From contig CM074189.1 of assembly GCA_037179385.1 (NCBI GenBank), positions 26,659,648 through 26,723,647 on the forward strand: DNA of 64,000 nt, read 5' to 3'. The notes under the pieces are model-generated. The model was not told the DNA's origin, searched no databases, and was given only the letters and a program-made list of their open reading frames with translations. This document shows, in pieces, positions 1 to 10,565 of the stretch (positions are counted from its first letter, which is position 1; each line of letters begins with the position of its first letter). This DNA is from Holothuria scabra. Taxonomy: Eukaryota > Echinodermata > Holothuroidea > Aspidochirotida > Holothuriidae. Both the position numbers and the translations under genes were made by a program.

Positions 1-26
1 GAGTAGCTGTTTTCTTTAAAATTTAC

Positions 27-123
27 TCCTCAGTACCTTAAAGAGGTAGAAGAATTTCCTCAGTATACCTCAATGAGGTAGAATTTCCTCAGTACTTGGC
101 TGGTATAGAATTATCTCACTCTT
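27..123. repeat. Degenerate tandem repeat, about 30-bp unit
   Basis: About three imperfect copies of a unit containing CCTCAGTA, then ACCT, then GAGGTAGAATTT follow one another. The unit length drifts between about 27 and 33 bp. No coding potential is seen across it. It may be related to the degenerate array at 4130-4370, which also carries GAGGTA-like words. Confidence 0.5.
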
Positions 124-1849
124 AGTTTGTGACATTGGATAGCATAGGATTATTTCATATTGGTCTGTGATAGTACAGATATATATCTCAAAACCTGACT
201 TGAGACAATCCATACCTGGTACCACAGTCAGGATTATACCCCACTGAATGAAGTTATCCCAATTACAACACATTTAAACATAATAACCTTTCACAGAGAA
301 ACGCAGTTACTGTTGGAAGCAATTAGGTTCCCATACTTTTGAAATACTAAATCCATGACTTTTTTCAGACCATTTTTTTTTTCAGACTGTAACATGGACA
401 TTTTTACAAATAATTACCAAGCAAACAGAAGAAAACAAAATAGCCTCTATTGTATGAGCTTACCCAGATTGAACACCACTCTAAACATGGTTACAACTTC
501 ACACACTGTGCATGAGTTTTTCAATTTCAAATCCAATTTTTCCAAACCAAGGGCAAAAATTCAATGGATGATTTAGACAATGGAAAAAAAAATTTCCAGA
601 AGTCTTTCATTCATTACAACAATGAGGGAACTCTGTGAAAAGCATTTTGCAGCAAAACTTCTATCATTTCAAAAAAAGGCTCCTTAGGACAAGGCCATTT
701 CAAAGCTAAGCTCCTGGTCTGAGATTCTTTTGAAGGAGTCAGTGATGTATTTATACTATGACCACCTGTAGAGCAGTGGTCCTTGAACCAGCTGGTTTCT
801 GTTGGCGACTACTAGCTACAGCTTTGAAACTATTTCACAGCTAAAGACTTTCTTAAGAATGAAATCATTTAATTTAGCGTGGCCACCTGTTGAGCAGCTA
901 TTATTGAAAAAGGTTTCTATTTGAGAGCCACTTTCATGAGATATCATAAAATGGTGCTAATATGAGTATAAACCAATGGATAATTATAAAATAAGTTTGA
1001 GGAAAAAGTTGCACAAAACAAGAATTTGGGAAACATCAATTACCACAACAGACTGAAAACTTCACCATGGGGGTTAATTACAAGTATGTAAGGAAAAGCT
1101 TAAGGGTCAATTAGGTGCCCTTGACTTCAAAAATTGCACATACATGGTTGCATTTGCACTAGACTGGGATCTAACCACCTGACTTTATCAATAGATCAAA
1201 TAGCATGCGCGGCTCTATCCTTACGCATTCACTCCATAAAGCAATTCTGCAACTTGAAACTAGTCTACATCATAACTTGGATGATAGTGTCATAAGACTT
1301 CCTAATTTTTTATGATAGAAAATATGGGTCACCAGCAACACCACAAACACCTGTGACCTTCTTTGATTACAATGAACATGGCATTTAAAACTGCCCGAAT
1401 TTTGGGCTTTAAACAGGGTGGAAGTTCAGACACGGACTTGAGTTAACCTCCGTTCCCACATTACCCAGGCACAAGGAACGGCTGTGGTACCTCAGCTAGG
1501 GACATGAGACCCCAGTCAAATTAAGGTGCCTATAATACTCAATCAAGCGAGACTGAAATTCTTTTACACCTCAGAGTGTGTAAAGGAAGACAGTTTATTT
1601 GTTCTCACAGTATTACAAGTGAGAGTTCTAGCTTTGACCTACAAACATTTACCTGCTGAGAAAGGCCCACAGGAACACTAAGACAATAAACATTACTCCA
1701 CTGGGAGCAGTGATTCACAGATACTTAAACTTGGCACACAGTACCTATACTTCCCACTGACTGCACTTCTAAATCAGGATATTTATTACAATTCTTTAAC
1801 CGACAATGAATCCTCACTTTGTATTAGATCTCTGCTGGAATGTGAACTT
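124..1849. other. Non-coding, no recognised feature
   Basis: AT-rich sequence with only short chance open frames (up to 73 codons at 355-576). Two near-identical words, GACCACCTGTAGAGCAG near 760 and a GGCCACCTGTTGAGCAG variant near 880, hint at an old duplication. No gene, RNA or complete mobile element was recognised. Confidence 0.5.
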
Positions 1850-2040
1850 GTAGTAGTGTGCTATACCCCCTACTACTGGGAGTACATTGTATACTGTACA
1901 GGATACTACAAGGGGTAATTTGTATGCTGTACAGTGCTGTGAGGGGGGGGCGAGACACTGTATACTGCATAACCTTCTACGGGGGGTGGGGGAGGGAGTA
2001 CATTTCACGCTGTATAGCCTATTACAGTGGGTACGTTACA
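1850..2040. repeat. Degenerate tandem repeat, about 50-60-bp unit with G-runs
   Basis: Three to four decayed units share words such as CTGTATA, TACTACAG and GGGAGTACAT. Two units carry poly-G expansions (about 1942-1949 and 1981-1995). Short open frames on both strands here (64 and 74 codons) are products of the repeat and are not regarded as genes. Confidence 0.5.
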
Positions 2041-3263
2041 GAGTCAAAACATTGGTCAGCTAAGTTTGTTGTCCCAACATAAAGTAGCTCCTTCCCAGGG
2101 AAACACGAAACAGAACATCTCGTGGTTGGACTTTTTAAGTCAACTTCTTCATGTCAACCAAGAGACTTAATCATGTTTACCATGAAGTTAAGAATCAATT
2201 CATACCCACCTGTGGGGGCTGGAGGTGAGCTCCCCAAAATTTCATTAGAAATCCTGGACAAGGTTAGATCACTTCCCTAATGCACTACACAATTTTAGTT
2301 TCATCCCTTGGGTCAAGGGGACTCTGGCAAAAATACTTTGAGTGAGTCTGTAAAAAACATTTTACAGTGAAGTTTTCCTTCCGTCTCAACTGTCAAAATC
2401 CCCTTTCAACTCATGGAGACAGTAACCAGGCTAGTAAAAACCTACATTCTATAACTGTCACATTCTATTATCGTGAACCAATGTAATAAAAAACACATTC
2501 ATATCTTGCTGACCAGGGTCTTGTATTAATAGGGGAACTTTAAGCAAAAAATTAATTTTCATAAGTGAAAGAAGAACCAAATCTACTCAGTGTGGTGCAT
2601 TTATATTTTCATTTAACTTAGACATGCATTTCTTGCAATACACGTAAATGAAGTTACTACATTTGTGTTCCAAAGTGAGATTGAGGGCAGCAGAGAATAT
2701 ATCTCATCCTCACACTGACAAGGAATGCCTTGTTTCCCTTTGTTTTTTCAGACTGTTGTGTTGACCTTGAAGTTAATAGAAATAGGACTCTCTTTATTGG
2801 GGGATGCCAAGTGTATTAGGTTCACATGCCACTAATGGAATCACATTCATATAATATGGGATTGTTGAGGAGAAAATAGGCTGTAAAGTTCAAAGAACCA
2901 AAAGACTGTCCACTTATGTAGGGATATGATGTCAAACGAGCTTAATTGCTTCAAGTTCAATCGTTGTTGAAAATGTGACAAATTTACTTGCTCATATCTT
3001 GAGAACCACACGTTGGATTTCAATGCAAAATTCACCAAAATGCTTAGAATAAGTTCCCCTCTAACAAATCAACACATGGTATGACCTTAAACCCTTCTTT
3101 TAAATGACAAGAGCCATTCAATAGATCAGAAAGAACTCTAATCATCCAATCACAATAATTAATTACTTCACAACCAACTAGAAATGATGTTAAATTAAAT
3201 TGAAGATGTTCTTTCAAAATTAGAGATGAAACAGGCTCATTGATCCTTGCCAGCTAAATTGTA
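2041..3263. other. Non-coding, no recognised feature
   Basis: AT-rich sequence without a convincing reading frame. The only open frame of note is 63 codons on the minus strand at 2847-3038 and shows no recognisable domain. Confidence 0.5.
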
Positions 3264-3568
3264 TTAAAGGCCCAGTTCTCTCACCCCAAACAGTACCAAT
3301 TCTCCTTACCTTCTTACTTAAGCCCCTCCCACAATTGTCTGAAATTCATGCTCATCTTAATACAATCTCAGTTTATTGCTTCAAGGTTAGTACAGAAAAA
3401 CTCAATTTATATAATCAAAACACTCTCAGTACTATTCATTCTGTGTAATGTAAGCTTTGATACTCTGCATTATTTGAATTAGCTGTCAATCAAAGAGCTG
3501 AGCCAATTGAGAATTTTGGTACTCCCGTACCAAAATTGTAGTTTGGGGTGAGAGGTTTGGCCCTTTAA
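3264..3568 (+). mobile_element. Family A TTAA element (copy A1), full length
   Basis: A 305-bp non-autonomous DNA transposon (MITE) bounded by TTAA at 3264-3267 and 3565-3568. Its ends are inverted: the left end reads TTAAAGG-N11-CACCCCAAAC, and the right end is a near reverse complement ending GGTTTGGCCCTTTAA. The interior has no open frame. It carries CTGTCAATCA at 3483-3492, the reverse complement of TGATTGACAG. TTAA duplication suggests piggyBac-type integration; that superfamily call is an inference, because no transposase is present. A1 is used here as the reference orientation for the family. Confidence 0.85.
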
Positions 3569-4129
3569 TGTGAGTGTTTGCATACTAGATTGGCCTTTTG
3601 TTTTCAGTGTGCCCCGTTCAGCCCTATAGGCCTATATTTAAATTTTGTAAAATTTACACCATCCTCATCAAGCTTTTTTTTCTTAGCTTTTAATCAATTG
3701 GTGGGCAGGCTGGTAAGGAATTTTTGAGAAATGCTAGTGTTGAGACTTTCATAGTGATTAGCAAAAACATGAAAATATTATGTGGTTAACAGACTGAAAT
3801 ATTATTTTGAAAACATAAATGTATGTAATTAACAGATGGCAAAGGATTAAAGCTGCAAAGGAAGGGAAAGACATGGGGAAGAAGAGTGGGTTGCATGGAG
3901 ATAAAGTTTCCAGCAAGTCTCTACAAATGCATTGTGTTGAGGTAATGTAAGTGAAATTCATTAATATACACTGTAGAAGCAGATTGCTTTCACTCATCAC
4001 ATCAAAGCTATAATTATCACAGTTGTCATGGCTTGAAAATATTGTACAATAAACGTGCTGTCACACATGATAGGCTTTGATGAAGCCAATAATCTAGAAA
4101 CCATTACACCAGGAAGATGGATTCCATGC
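3569..4129. other. Non-coding, no recognised feature
   Basis: AT-rich. It includes CCTATAGGCCTATAT at about 3622, one of several TAGGCCTA-type words in the window. An 80-codon minus-strand frame at 3758-4000 has no recognisable features. Confidence 0.45.
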
Positions 4130-4370
4130 TGTGTATCATTAAGATATTAGTGACATCAGATATTATTAATGAAGTACTATATAACACAAGAATCATTAAT
4201 GATGTGATGAGGTATAACATCAGAATTCATCAAAAGGGGGGAGGGACTGGTGTACTATGGTAACAACAGAAAGCACCAATGATCAGGTACGGCATCAACT
4301 TTAGTGAGGTACTGTGAGACACCAGAAATCATCGAGGTAACGTATGACATTGGAAATTATTAATGCTGAT
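4130..4370. repeat. Degenerate tandem repeat, about 33-bp unit
   Basis: Successive decayed units share the layout GAGGTACTAT, AACATCAGAA, ATCATTAATGA with variable spacing, about seven units in all. A GGGGGGAGGG interruption sits at about 4237-4246. The 3' end runs into the start of the 129-codon open frame at 4344-4733, which weakens that frame as a gene candidate. Confidence 0.5.
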
Positions 4371-5870
4371 ACAACAGTAGAAATGGGATGTGACTTATTT
4401 TACAAAATGTTTACTATAGTTTTTTCTAAATGTTTCAAGTACCAAAACTATGCTATATTCCGCAATTCCCAAGTCTCAATACTAGCTGACAGTGCTGTAT
4501 TCTACGGCAGAAATGAGGAATGCTCAGAACTCCCCGATATGTATGACAGTAAACAGACCACAGAAACAGTTTCTGGTCTGACAGCTATTCTCAATTCCTC
4601 CATATATATCCTCCTATCAGCTATTAACATCAACCTCACCATAATAGCTATAAATTTAACTCTTTTAATTTCTCTCCATCTCTGGCAGGTTGACAAAATT
4701 TACTCCAAAAATTTATCTTTTCCTCCAAGATGAGAATGTTTGTCTTCAATTCTGGGCCCTGTCTGTTTTAGGTAAAATAAATGACATGGTGGTGACAGGA
4801 TGCAGATATAATGACAGCACATTGAAAGCATCTTTCACGTAATATCCAAAGCCAGCTATGGTGGTGTGATTTAAACCTTGTCAAACTGGGTAGCAGGGTA
4901 CGGCTAGCATATAGTTAGTACATTGCTACAATGAGATTGGTTACAACCAGGCACCTAGGATTCCAGGGCAGTCCAGCTGTCCTGCAAAATGTAACTTTCC
5001 AATCAAAATAGTCATGATAACAATAAACACTGGAGGTCAAGTTACATCCCTTTCCCTCAAAAAAAACAACAAAAAGAAACCAAAAAAAGCAGGGCTTTTG
5101 TGAAGCTAGTAACCGTCAAACCTGACAAAGAATTGACAGAATATCATGAATGGAGAGACTGGTAATGACCAATTACTACATTGCATACATATCTGTTATC
5201 CATGCATGGGTGGTATGAACAGGAAACTAGGATACAGTCACTGTAGATTACAATGATGGTGTATAACACAACATGGGGAACATTGGAAAAAATTGTAGGG
5301 GGTCAACGAAAAATAACAAATTAAACATGCAATCTACAGATGCAATACCTTGCCCTGTTTGCACTTTGAGTGAACTCCCTGGTTGCCTGCTGATTACAGA
5401 TGCAGTGAGATTTGCAATGACCCCTTAGTAGTTAGATGATCAAGCCTGAAAACCCCCAAACTTGAAAATAAACTGCAGCATGCATGGGTTTATACATGAA
5501 TGAAAGTTGGATTATTCCAATTTCAGTCAAATTTTACAGAGTCACGACGCTAGAAGCGAATAGCAAGTTTTAGCCATCTGAAGCTGGCAGCTAATAATCC
5601 AGAATCAGAGAACTTCCAGTTCAGGTATCTTGAGATCAATAAAGTTAAAGGACTTTGCCCCCTTCAAAAACTATTTGCTCAATAGAGCGACAAGGTTGGT
5701 TTAAATGGGGTTAACTGCCGCAATTACAGAGACAAGCTTCACCCGAGAAAAAGCCCTTTTCTCCGGTAACATTGGCTAAAAAGTTCTATTCAACTCTAGT
5801 GGCATGTCATTATCACTAGAGCAATATAACAACTTCTAAGGTTTTCAAATCATTTATCATCACTAGAGCT
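4371..5870. other. Non-coding, with one weak 129-codon open frame
   Basis: An ATG-initiated frame runs from 4344 to 4733 (129 codons, plus strand). It is the longest frame not made of a tandem repeat. Its product has a hydrophobic stretch near the C-terminus but no motif that I recognise, and its first codons lie in a degenerate repeat. I do not call it a gene. The rest is AT-rich, with an A-rich run near 5058-5090. Confidence 0.4.
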
Positions 5871-6088
5871 TTAAGGGGGAATGCAGCCACCCAAACTTGA
5901 ATATTCATAGGAGACTGTCCTCTTTAGTGATTGGCTCTTAAGGATCATGTGATGACAATTTCTTTCCTCAATTGTGCTAGAAGTACCTGCTTGGTTCACA
6001 TAATTGATGCAATATTGAAGTCCTAAAATATTATAAAAGACAGTTTGAAGAGAAATAAGAAGAAAATTGTCAGATTTGGCTGTTGCTC
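5871..6088 (-). mobile_element. Family B TTAA element (copy B1), truncated
   Basis: The region starts TTAAGGGGGAATGCAGCCACCC and follows the family B minus orientation through the GATTGGCTCTTAAGG and CATGTG core. It stops matching after about 6088, in the segment that reads GGCTGTTGC in other copies, so the final 30-40 bp including one TIR are missing. The CCAAT box and CATGTG E-box are kept 11 bp apart. Confidence 0.7.
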
Positions 6089-6508
6089 ATGTCTAGATTT
6101 TACCCATTGAGAGTTACGTAGATTCTAAAAACCCGCTGTTTGCATGCCAGTGCGGGTTTTCCACTTGGTTAGTTTGCCACAAAGTTGACTTTCTCTCACA
6201 CTGCAATTACGAATTTGAGCTGCCGTTTTGTTTGTCTTTTTTTGCAACTAATCAGATATAGTTGTCTTGTGTTGTGTTGTGGTGCTTTTAAATTTGTTTT
6301 CACAGTTCAAAGCACAGTGTATTTCCCGAAGCAAGAAATTTCTGTGCTTGGGGTGTTTGCAAAGGAGTCAAGAGAGATAAAGTAACAGTGATATATGGGG
6401 GCAGAAAGAGCTAAAATGTGCTACTTTTATCTAATGGCTGAAAGCATAGTCATACTCAACTAAGTTTGGGGCCACTGAATTGTCACACTATAGAAAAGGC
6501 CTTGATGA
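6089..6508. other. Non-coding spacer
   Basis: Contains a 66-codon plus-strand frame (6185-6385) with no recognisable domain. An AAACCCGC and GCGGGTTTTCC inverted pair lies near 6129-6160. Nothing further is recognised. Confidence 0.4.
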
Positions 6509-6823
6509 ATATCAGCAGCTTTGTGACTTGGGTCCTGTAATCACCAGTTAGTGCCCAAAATATCAGCAGCTGGTTAACTTGGGTCCTGTAATCACCAGTT
6601 AGTGCCCAAAATATCAGCAGCTGTGTGACTTGGGTCCTGTAATCACCAGTTAGTGCCTAAAATATCAGCAGCTGTGTGACATACATGGGTCCTGTAATCA
6701 CCAGTTAGTGTCTAAAATATCAGTAGCTGTGTGACTTGGGTCCTGTAATCACCAGTTAGTGCCTAAAATATCAGCAGCTGTGTGACATACTTGGGTCCTC
6801 TAATCACCAGTTAGTGCTCAAAA
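6509..6823. repeat. Tandem repeat, six copies of a 51/55-bp unit
   Basis: Six head-to-tail copies begin ATATCAGCAGCT and end CACCAGTTAGTGCCYAAA. Four copies are about 51 bp. The fourth and sixth carry a 4-bp ATAC insertion after GTGTGAC, making a 55-bp type that alternates with the 51-bp type at the distal end. This points to amplification of a two-unit block. Copies are about 90 percent identical by eye, so the array is fairly young. Confidence 0.9.
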
Positions 6824-7092
6824 TATTTTTTAAAGGTATATCAAGAGGGTTGATACTTTCATTAAGGTAAATTAATGTTCTCCACAAATTTAGCCCATTA
6901 TTTTTTGAGGGCATACAAACTGATTCTTTACGCTAAAAGGCAATGTTTCAATTTCACAAATTCTTCCAGTTATCTTTTTTAAGATCACTAACATTGAATT
7001 TAAGGTAAAACCAAGAATTACTCCTGATTTTATGTTCAGTGTAAAAAATGGTCTTCCTTGAAACTGTGACATGCTAAATTCATTTCCTTTAG

Positions 7093-7268
7093 GCCATCAA
7101 ACTCAGAATGCATGGACAATAGGTCACTGTGACAAGCATCTCCCTGCAAGGACTCTCCCTTGTGAAATACAACAGTTCCTTTATAACTTTACCCTCTTCC
7201 CACAGAAATTAAGTTTGAAAAGTAACACAAACATCTACAACAATAATGTTTACAATTTGAGGCCACAG
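7093..7268 (+). CDS. Weak candidate internal exon
   Basis: A 176-nt stretch with an acceptor-like boundary (a pyrimidine-rich TTCCTTTAG ends at 7092) and a donor-like boundary (CCACAG followed by GTGACA at 7269). One frame is open across the whole block (2 nt plus 58 codons) and continues beyond both ends for 102 codons. The implied peptide is polar, N-rich near its end, and matches nothing I recognise. The donor does not fit GTRAGT well. A chance open frame is as likely as a real exon. Confidence 0.13.
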
Positions 7269-7909
7269 GTGACATTTTACATGTACATGGTACTGCACTA
7301 TACATGGTACGCACAATGTTCTCTCTCCTTTCATTTATTTACAATAACATCCTCTTTGTTCACCTTTAAAGGAACCTAGCATTAATGTCTATTTTCCTTG
7401 TTCCTCGCCACAATATTACCCTTTTGTTTATCACCAAGGTAAGACTGTCCTTTTAATCCTGTTAGTTCCTTAAATGAACAAATACCTTAAACCGGTTACA
7501 TCATTTTCCCCCCGGGGTCCTCGAAGTATTTTCGGGCTTTGTGTTTTTTGAGTCCATGACAAGTGAATACCCCTTACAAGTAAACAAACTGTGATGCTCT
7601 GTAGGAGATCCTCGTTTGTGACCGACACCCGATTAATTCTGACATGAGAGAAAACTTATTCCGAATTTGTTTAGAAATCCTAGATGTTGAGATTGGCTTT
7701 TATTTGTTATCAGAACGATTGTAAACTGTTGCATATAAGCAAACTGATACACTTTCTGGTGCTCACTTTATATTCAAGCTGAGAAAAATATATGTCAGCA
7801 AAACAACAAAACACCTATATGAGCAATTTCATCAAAATTTAAAAATAGTGATAGTTAGGTACAGAGTAAAATATCACCTTTCCAGACCTTATTACAAATG
7901 CATCCAAAC
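7269..7909. other. Non-coding, no recognised feature
   Basis: AT-rich sequence with a short CCCCCGGGG palindrome-like patch at about 7510. No element termini or credible frames were found. Confidence 0.4.
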
Positions 7910-8136
7910 TTAAAGGTAAAGAGCAGTCCCCCCAAACTTATTTTGAAGAAAAAGCTAAATAACACAATTTTCATCTTATTTCTCTTCAAAGTATTTTTCA
8001 TTACATTTCATGACTTGAGTAATGCATAATCAAGGAAAACCAAGCAGTTATTTCTGGTAAATTTCACATTTAAAGAAAAAAATCATTGTCACATGACTCC
8101 CAACAGCCAATCATGAAACTGGACAGTCTATACTAC

Positions 8137-8297
8137 AGGTGTCTAGAAAAGTAAGACCCTCATGAAAAAACAACCACATCCCATTTTTAGTTCATTTTCA
8201 CATTAATCATATTCTGAAATATGTATTACAGTATCCTGGAGGCTTCCTGAGAATGGCTTTATCAATTTTTCTCTGGGTCTTTCTTTTCTAGACACCC
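8137..8297. mobile_element. Nested hairpin element 1, GGTGTCTAG ends
   Basis: A 161-bp segment begins AGGTGTCTAGAAAAG and ends in the near reverse complement CTTTTCTAGACACCC. The interior has no frame. It sits inside B2, where the sequence AGTCTA occurs on both sides of the 8137-8420 block, a probable target duplication. The termini resemble short-TIR Tc1/mariner-like elements, but the assignment is tentative. Confidence 0.65.
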
Positions 8298-8301
8298 ACA
8301 C

Positions 8302-8420
8302 AGGTGTCTAGAAAAGTAAGACCCTGATGAAAAATAACCTAATGTTTCTAGGTCTTAGGTCTTATGCATGTTTCTAGGTCTTAGGTCTTATGTTTCTAGG
8401 TCTTACTTTTCTAGACACCC
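8302..8420. mobile_element. Nested hairpin element 2, GGTGTCTAG ends
   Basis: A second 119-bp copy with the same termini lies only 4 bp after element 1. Its interior repeats TTTCTAGGTCTTAGGTCTTATG as two to three short tandem units, apparently a slippage expansion of the right terminus (the motif is split as TTTCTAGGTCTTAG then GTCTTATG). The two hairpins share one insertion point, so either one was duplicated in tandem or a longer element was rearranged. Confidence 0.65.
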
Positions 8421-8467
8421 AGTCTACTACACTTCTTCAGTTTGGGATGACTGCTACTGCCCTTTAA

Positions 8468-8698
8468 GTCAACCCTTAACCCTGAAGAAAAGGACAGTAG
8501 TTTGAGTAGAATGAAATCACAAATTGAGCACTCGGCTTTTACAGATTTAAATTGGGCAAATCATCTTCCTCACAGTAAAGATGGGAGTTGAATTTGGACT
8601 TTTTTTGAAGCTAAACAGGCAATTTACATTGAACAGACCTCTGCTACACTTCTAAATGAGGTATGAACATTACTCCCGAGGCTTGTTTCTCTAAAGGG
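8468..8698. other. Non-coding spacer
   Basis: Nothing recognised between the B2 element and the first Q repeat. Confidence 0.4.
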
Positions 8699-8900
8699 GG
8701 TTAGTAAGTTAGATGGAGTTTTACGGCCCAGTTTCCAACCTATTGGTTCAAGTTGAGATGGCCCCTGCCTTTTTTCCAGTTGTGGCTCACTGGCTTGTTT
8801 TCGTTTTCTCTACTTCGTTGTTTATGCAGAGCATCATGCACAATGGCATAGGTTCCATCTTTTAAAGTCTTTGGTATGACTCGACTAGTTGGTTAAATAC
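8699..8900 (+). repeat. Dispersed repeat family Q (Q1)
   Basis: About 200 bp starting GTTAGTAAGTTAGATGGAG, then CGGCCCAGTTTCCAACC and TTGGTTCAAGTTGAG. Related copies lie at 11984-12050, 22495-22625 (reverse), 27781-28275 (interrupted) and 42236-42430. The blocks GGCCCAGTTTCC and GGTTCAAGTTGAG look loosely like RNA polymerase III A and B boxes, so a tRNA-derived SINE is possible. I could not find clear target duplications or a tail, so the class is unassigned. Confidence 0.6.
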
Positions 8901-9059
8901 TTTGCACATAATTATAGCAAACGTGCAAACGTGACAGACTACAGAGGTCTAACAGTTGTGTAACAGGTTGGTGATATTGTAAAAACAAAAGTAACAAATT
9001 ATTGCACACTTTAAGATAGGTCAACCTGACCTTTTGGGCATGGTGGGAATTTAATTACT

Positions 9060-9590
9060 ATAGAAGAAATATTATACTGAACAGTAGATTGATTGGCTTT
9101 CAAGAGTCATTTGACAATATTTTTTCTCCTCAAATGAAATTTACTATAGCAGTTACCGGTTGGTTTACCTTGAACGTGCAATACTGAAATCATACTATGA
9201 AAAATTCTTAAGGCAGTCATTCATCACCCCAAACTACAGTTTCAGTATACATATATCAAAACTCTCAATTGGTACAGGACTTTGATTGGCATCACATTCA
9301 AACAATGCATCATAGCTAAATTACACAGCATGGGCACTGGGAGTGTCTTGATTACACATTATGGACTTGTATGACCACTGGGACAAGCCATGAAGCAATA
9401 AACTAGGATTGTGTCTGAATAAAGATGAGTTTTAGATAAATGTGGGAGGGGCTAGAAGTAAGTAGGTTGGGAGAATTGGAACTGTTTGGGATGATGAAAA
9501 TATGCCTTTAAAGAGAAATAAAAATAAAATTGTGGGGTTTAAGCGGTTTAGCATGTTGCATCAAAAATGTTTGGGGTGACTGGTTCCTGT
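9060..9590 (-). mobile_element. Family B element (B3) interrupted by A2 element
   Basis: Family B minus-strand sequence runs from about 9060 (GATTGGCTTTCAAGAGTCATTTGAC core) to TTAA at 9208. It resumes after 9511 with AGAGAAATAAAAATAAAATTG and ends near GTTTGGGGTGACTGG. The internal 304 bp is an A2 insertion. The 5' part is poorly preserved and its boundary is approximate. Confidence 0.7.
9208..9511 (-). mobile_element. Family A2 TTAA element, nested in B3
   Basis: A 304-bp diverged relative of family A. It has TTAA at 9208-9211 and 9508-9511, a left end with CATCACCCCAAACTACAG, and a right end with GAACTGTTTGGGATGATGA. The B element on either side joins correctly once this copy and one TTAA are removed, which shows both the target duplication and the order of insertion. 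It lacks the exact TGATTGACAG motif (it reads TGATTGGCAT). Confidence 0.85.
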
Positions 9591-9780
9591 AATGGAAATA
9601 TTGAAAGTTATGTGTATACCTTGAGTATATGAGTTTCATAAGATGGAAAATGAATCCTGTCATGGTTAATTGTTCCATAGTTGATTTATTAAATTTTGAA
9701 ATTTATTCACAAGTAAATCACAGATTTCTGATGGCGTTCTTTAATACGGTTCACATAATATGAATCATGGTTTTCTTGTA

Positions 9781-9841
9781 CAGGGACCGCCGAGATGGGG
9801 GGGGGGAGGGGGCTTTAGTATCCGCACTTCTTCTGCTGTGG
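9781..9841 (+). repeat. Dispersed repeat family E, fragment 1
   Basis: Starts CAGGGACCGCCGAGA, then a G-run, then GGCTTTAGTATCCGCACTTCTTCTGC. It matches, in reverse, the segment at 16901-16968. Only the first 60 bp are shared. Family D sequence follows at once, so this fragment is a truncated insertion or a breakpoint. Confidence 0.55.
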
Positions 9842-10187
9842 GAAATTTTTTTCCAAACCTGTTAAGTTTTCTTCACATACCAATGACAAATGGTCAAACT
9901 AAGACAACCTCCATATCCTACTTACAAATAACTGTTTTATGGGTGAGTAATTCAACAGCTCAATTCGATCTTTTAAAAATGGGTGACCAGACACTTTTTC
10001 ATATAAAGCACAAAACTGTTACAATTAGTCAGGACACCACAAAATTCAACATTTAAACTTTTGCAGTAACCATTGGATATGAAACTTGATAAATTATGCT
10101 AACTGTAAGCATTGTGATGTGGTAGTCTAGACCCTTTGCCACTCTCCCCCCTTAAGTTATTGATATCAACTCAAAAAGCTGCTTTAA
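9842..10187 (+). mobile_element. Family D TTAA element (D1), left end lost
   Basis: Collinear with D2 (52656-53024) from AAATTTTTTTCCAAACC through CACATACCAATGACAAATGG, GACCAGACACTTTTTC and TATGCTAACTGTAAGCATTG. It ends TATCAACTCAAAAAGCTGCTTTAA. TTAA is present at 10184-10187. The first 25-30 bp with the left inverted repeat are replaced by the family E fragment. The 98-codon frame over this region is incidental. Confidence 0.75.
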
Positions 10188-10190
10188 ACA

Positions 10191-10260
10191 GTTGTGGGAG
10201 GGGCATAAGTAAGTAGGTTAGGAGAATTGGAACTACTTGGGATAAAAGGATTTTAATAGG
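10191..10260 (-). mobile_element. Family A2 fragment
   Basis: Reads TTGTGGGAGGGGCATAAGTA, GTAGGTTAGGAGAATTGGAA and ACTACTTGGGAT, matching the right quarter of the A2 copy at 9208-9511. The left three quarters are missing. It abuts the D1 terminal TTAA, so D1 may have inserted beside or into it. Confidence 0.6.
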
Positions 10261-10302
10261 CCTGTAAATTGTCCAATATGGCATAAAACCTGAAAAAGCA
10301 AC

Positions 10303-10565
10303 TTAAAGGTAAAGAGCAGTCCCCACCAAACGTATTTTGAAGAAACAGCTAAATAACACAATTTTCATCTTATTTCTCTTCAAAGTATCATTCATTACAT
10401 TTTATGATTGAACTATCCCATATTCAAGGTAAACCAAGCAGTTATTTCCAGTAAATTTCAAATTTGAAGAGAAGAAATGTTGTCACATGACTCCCAACAG
10501 CCAATCATGAAACTGGACAGTCTACTACACTACTTCAATGTGGGATGACTGCTCCTGCCCTTGAA
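10303..10565 (+). mobile_element. Family B TTAA element (B4), full length
   Basis: A 263-bp copy from TTAA at 10303-10306 to a decayed TTGAA end at 10565. The left TIR reads TTAAAGG-N11-CCCCACCAAAC. The core keeps TGTCACATGACTCCCAACAG and CCAATCATG. It is very similar to B2, so these two are relatively young copies. Confidence 0.85.

Larger units (their letters stand above)
7910..8467 (+). mobile_element. Family B TTAA element (B2), split by nested hairpin elements
   Basis: Family B copy bounded by TTAA at 7910-7913 and 8464-8467. The left end is TTAAAGG-N11-CCCCCCAAAC and the right end is TTGGGATGACTGCT followed by GCCCTTTAA. The core holds CACATG and CCAAT with 11 bp between them. Without the insertion at 8137-8420 the copy would be about 270 bp, the family norm. 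It is used here as the plus-strand reference for family B. Confidence 0.85.

Noticed and set aside
4344..4733. 129-codon ATG-initiated open frame, the longest outside tandem arrays
   Set aside because: It starts inside a degenerate tandem repeat, has AT-driven composition, no recognised domain and no splice context. Frames of this size are expected by chance in 64 kb.
6509..6823. Possible CRISPR-like array of regular repeats
   Set aside because: Repeats are directly adjacent with no unique spacers, and the genome is clearly eukaryotic.
8750..8765. tRNA gene suggested by GGTTCAAGTTGAG
   Set aside because: No cloverleaf can be formed around it; it is part of repeat family Q.
9760..10056. 98-codon frame beginning in a G-rich region
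   Set aside because: It is a read-through of the E fragment and D1; the frame is not conserved in D2.
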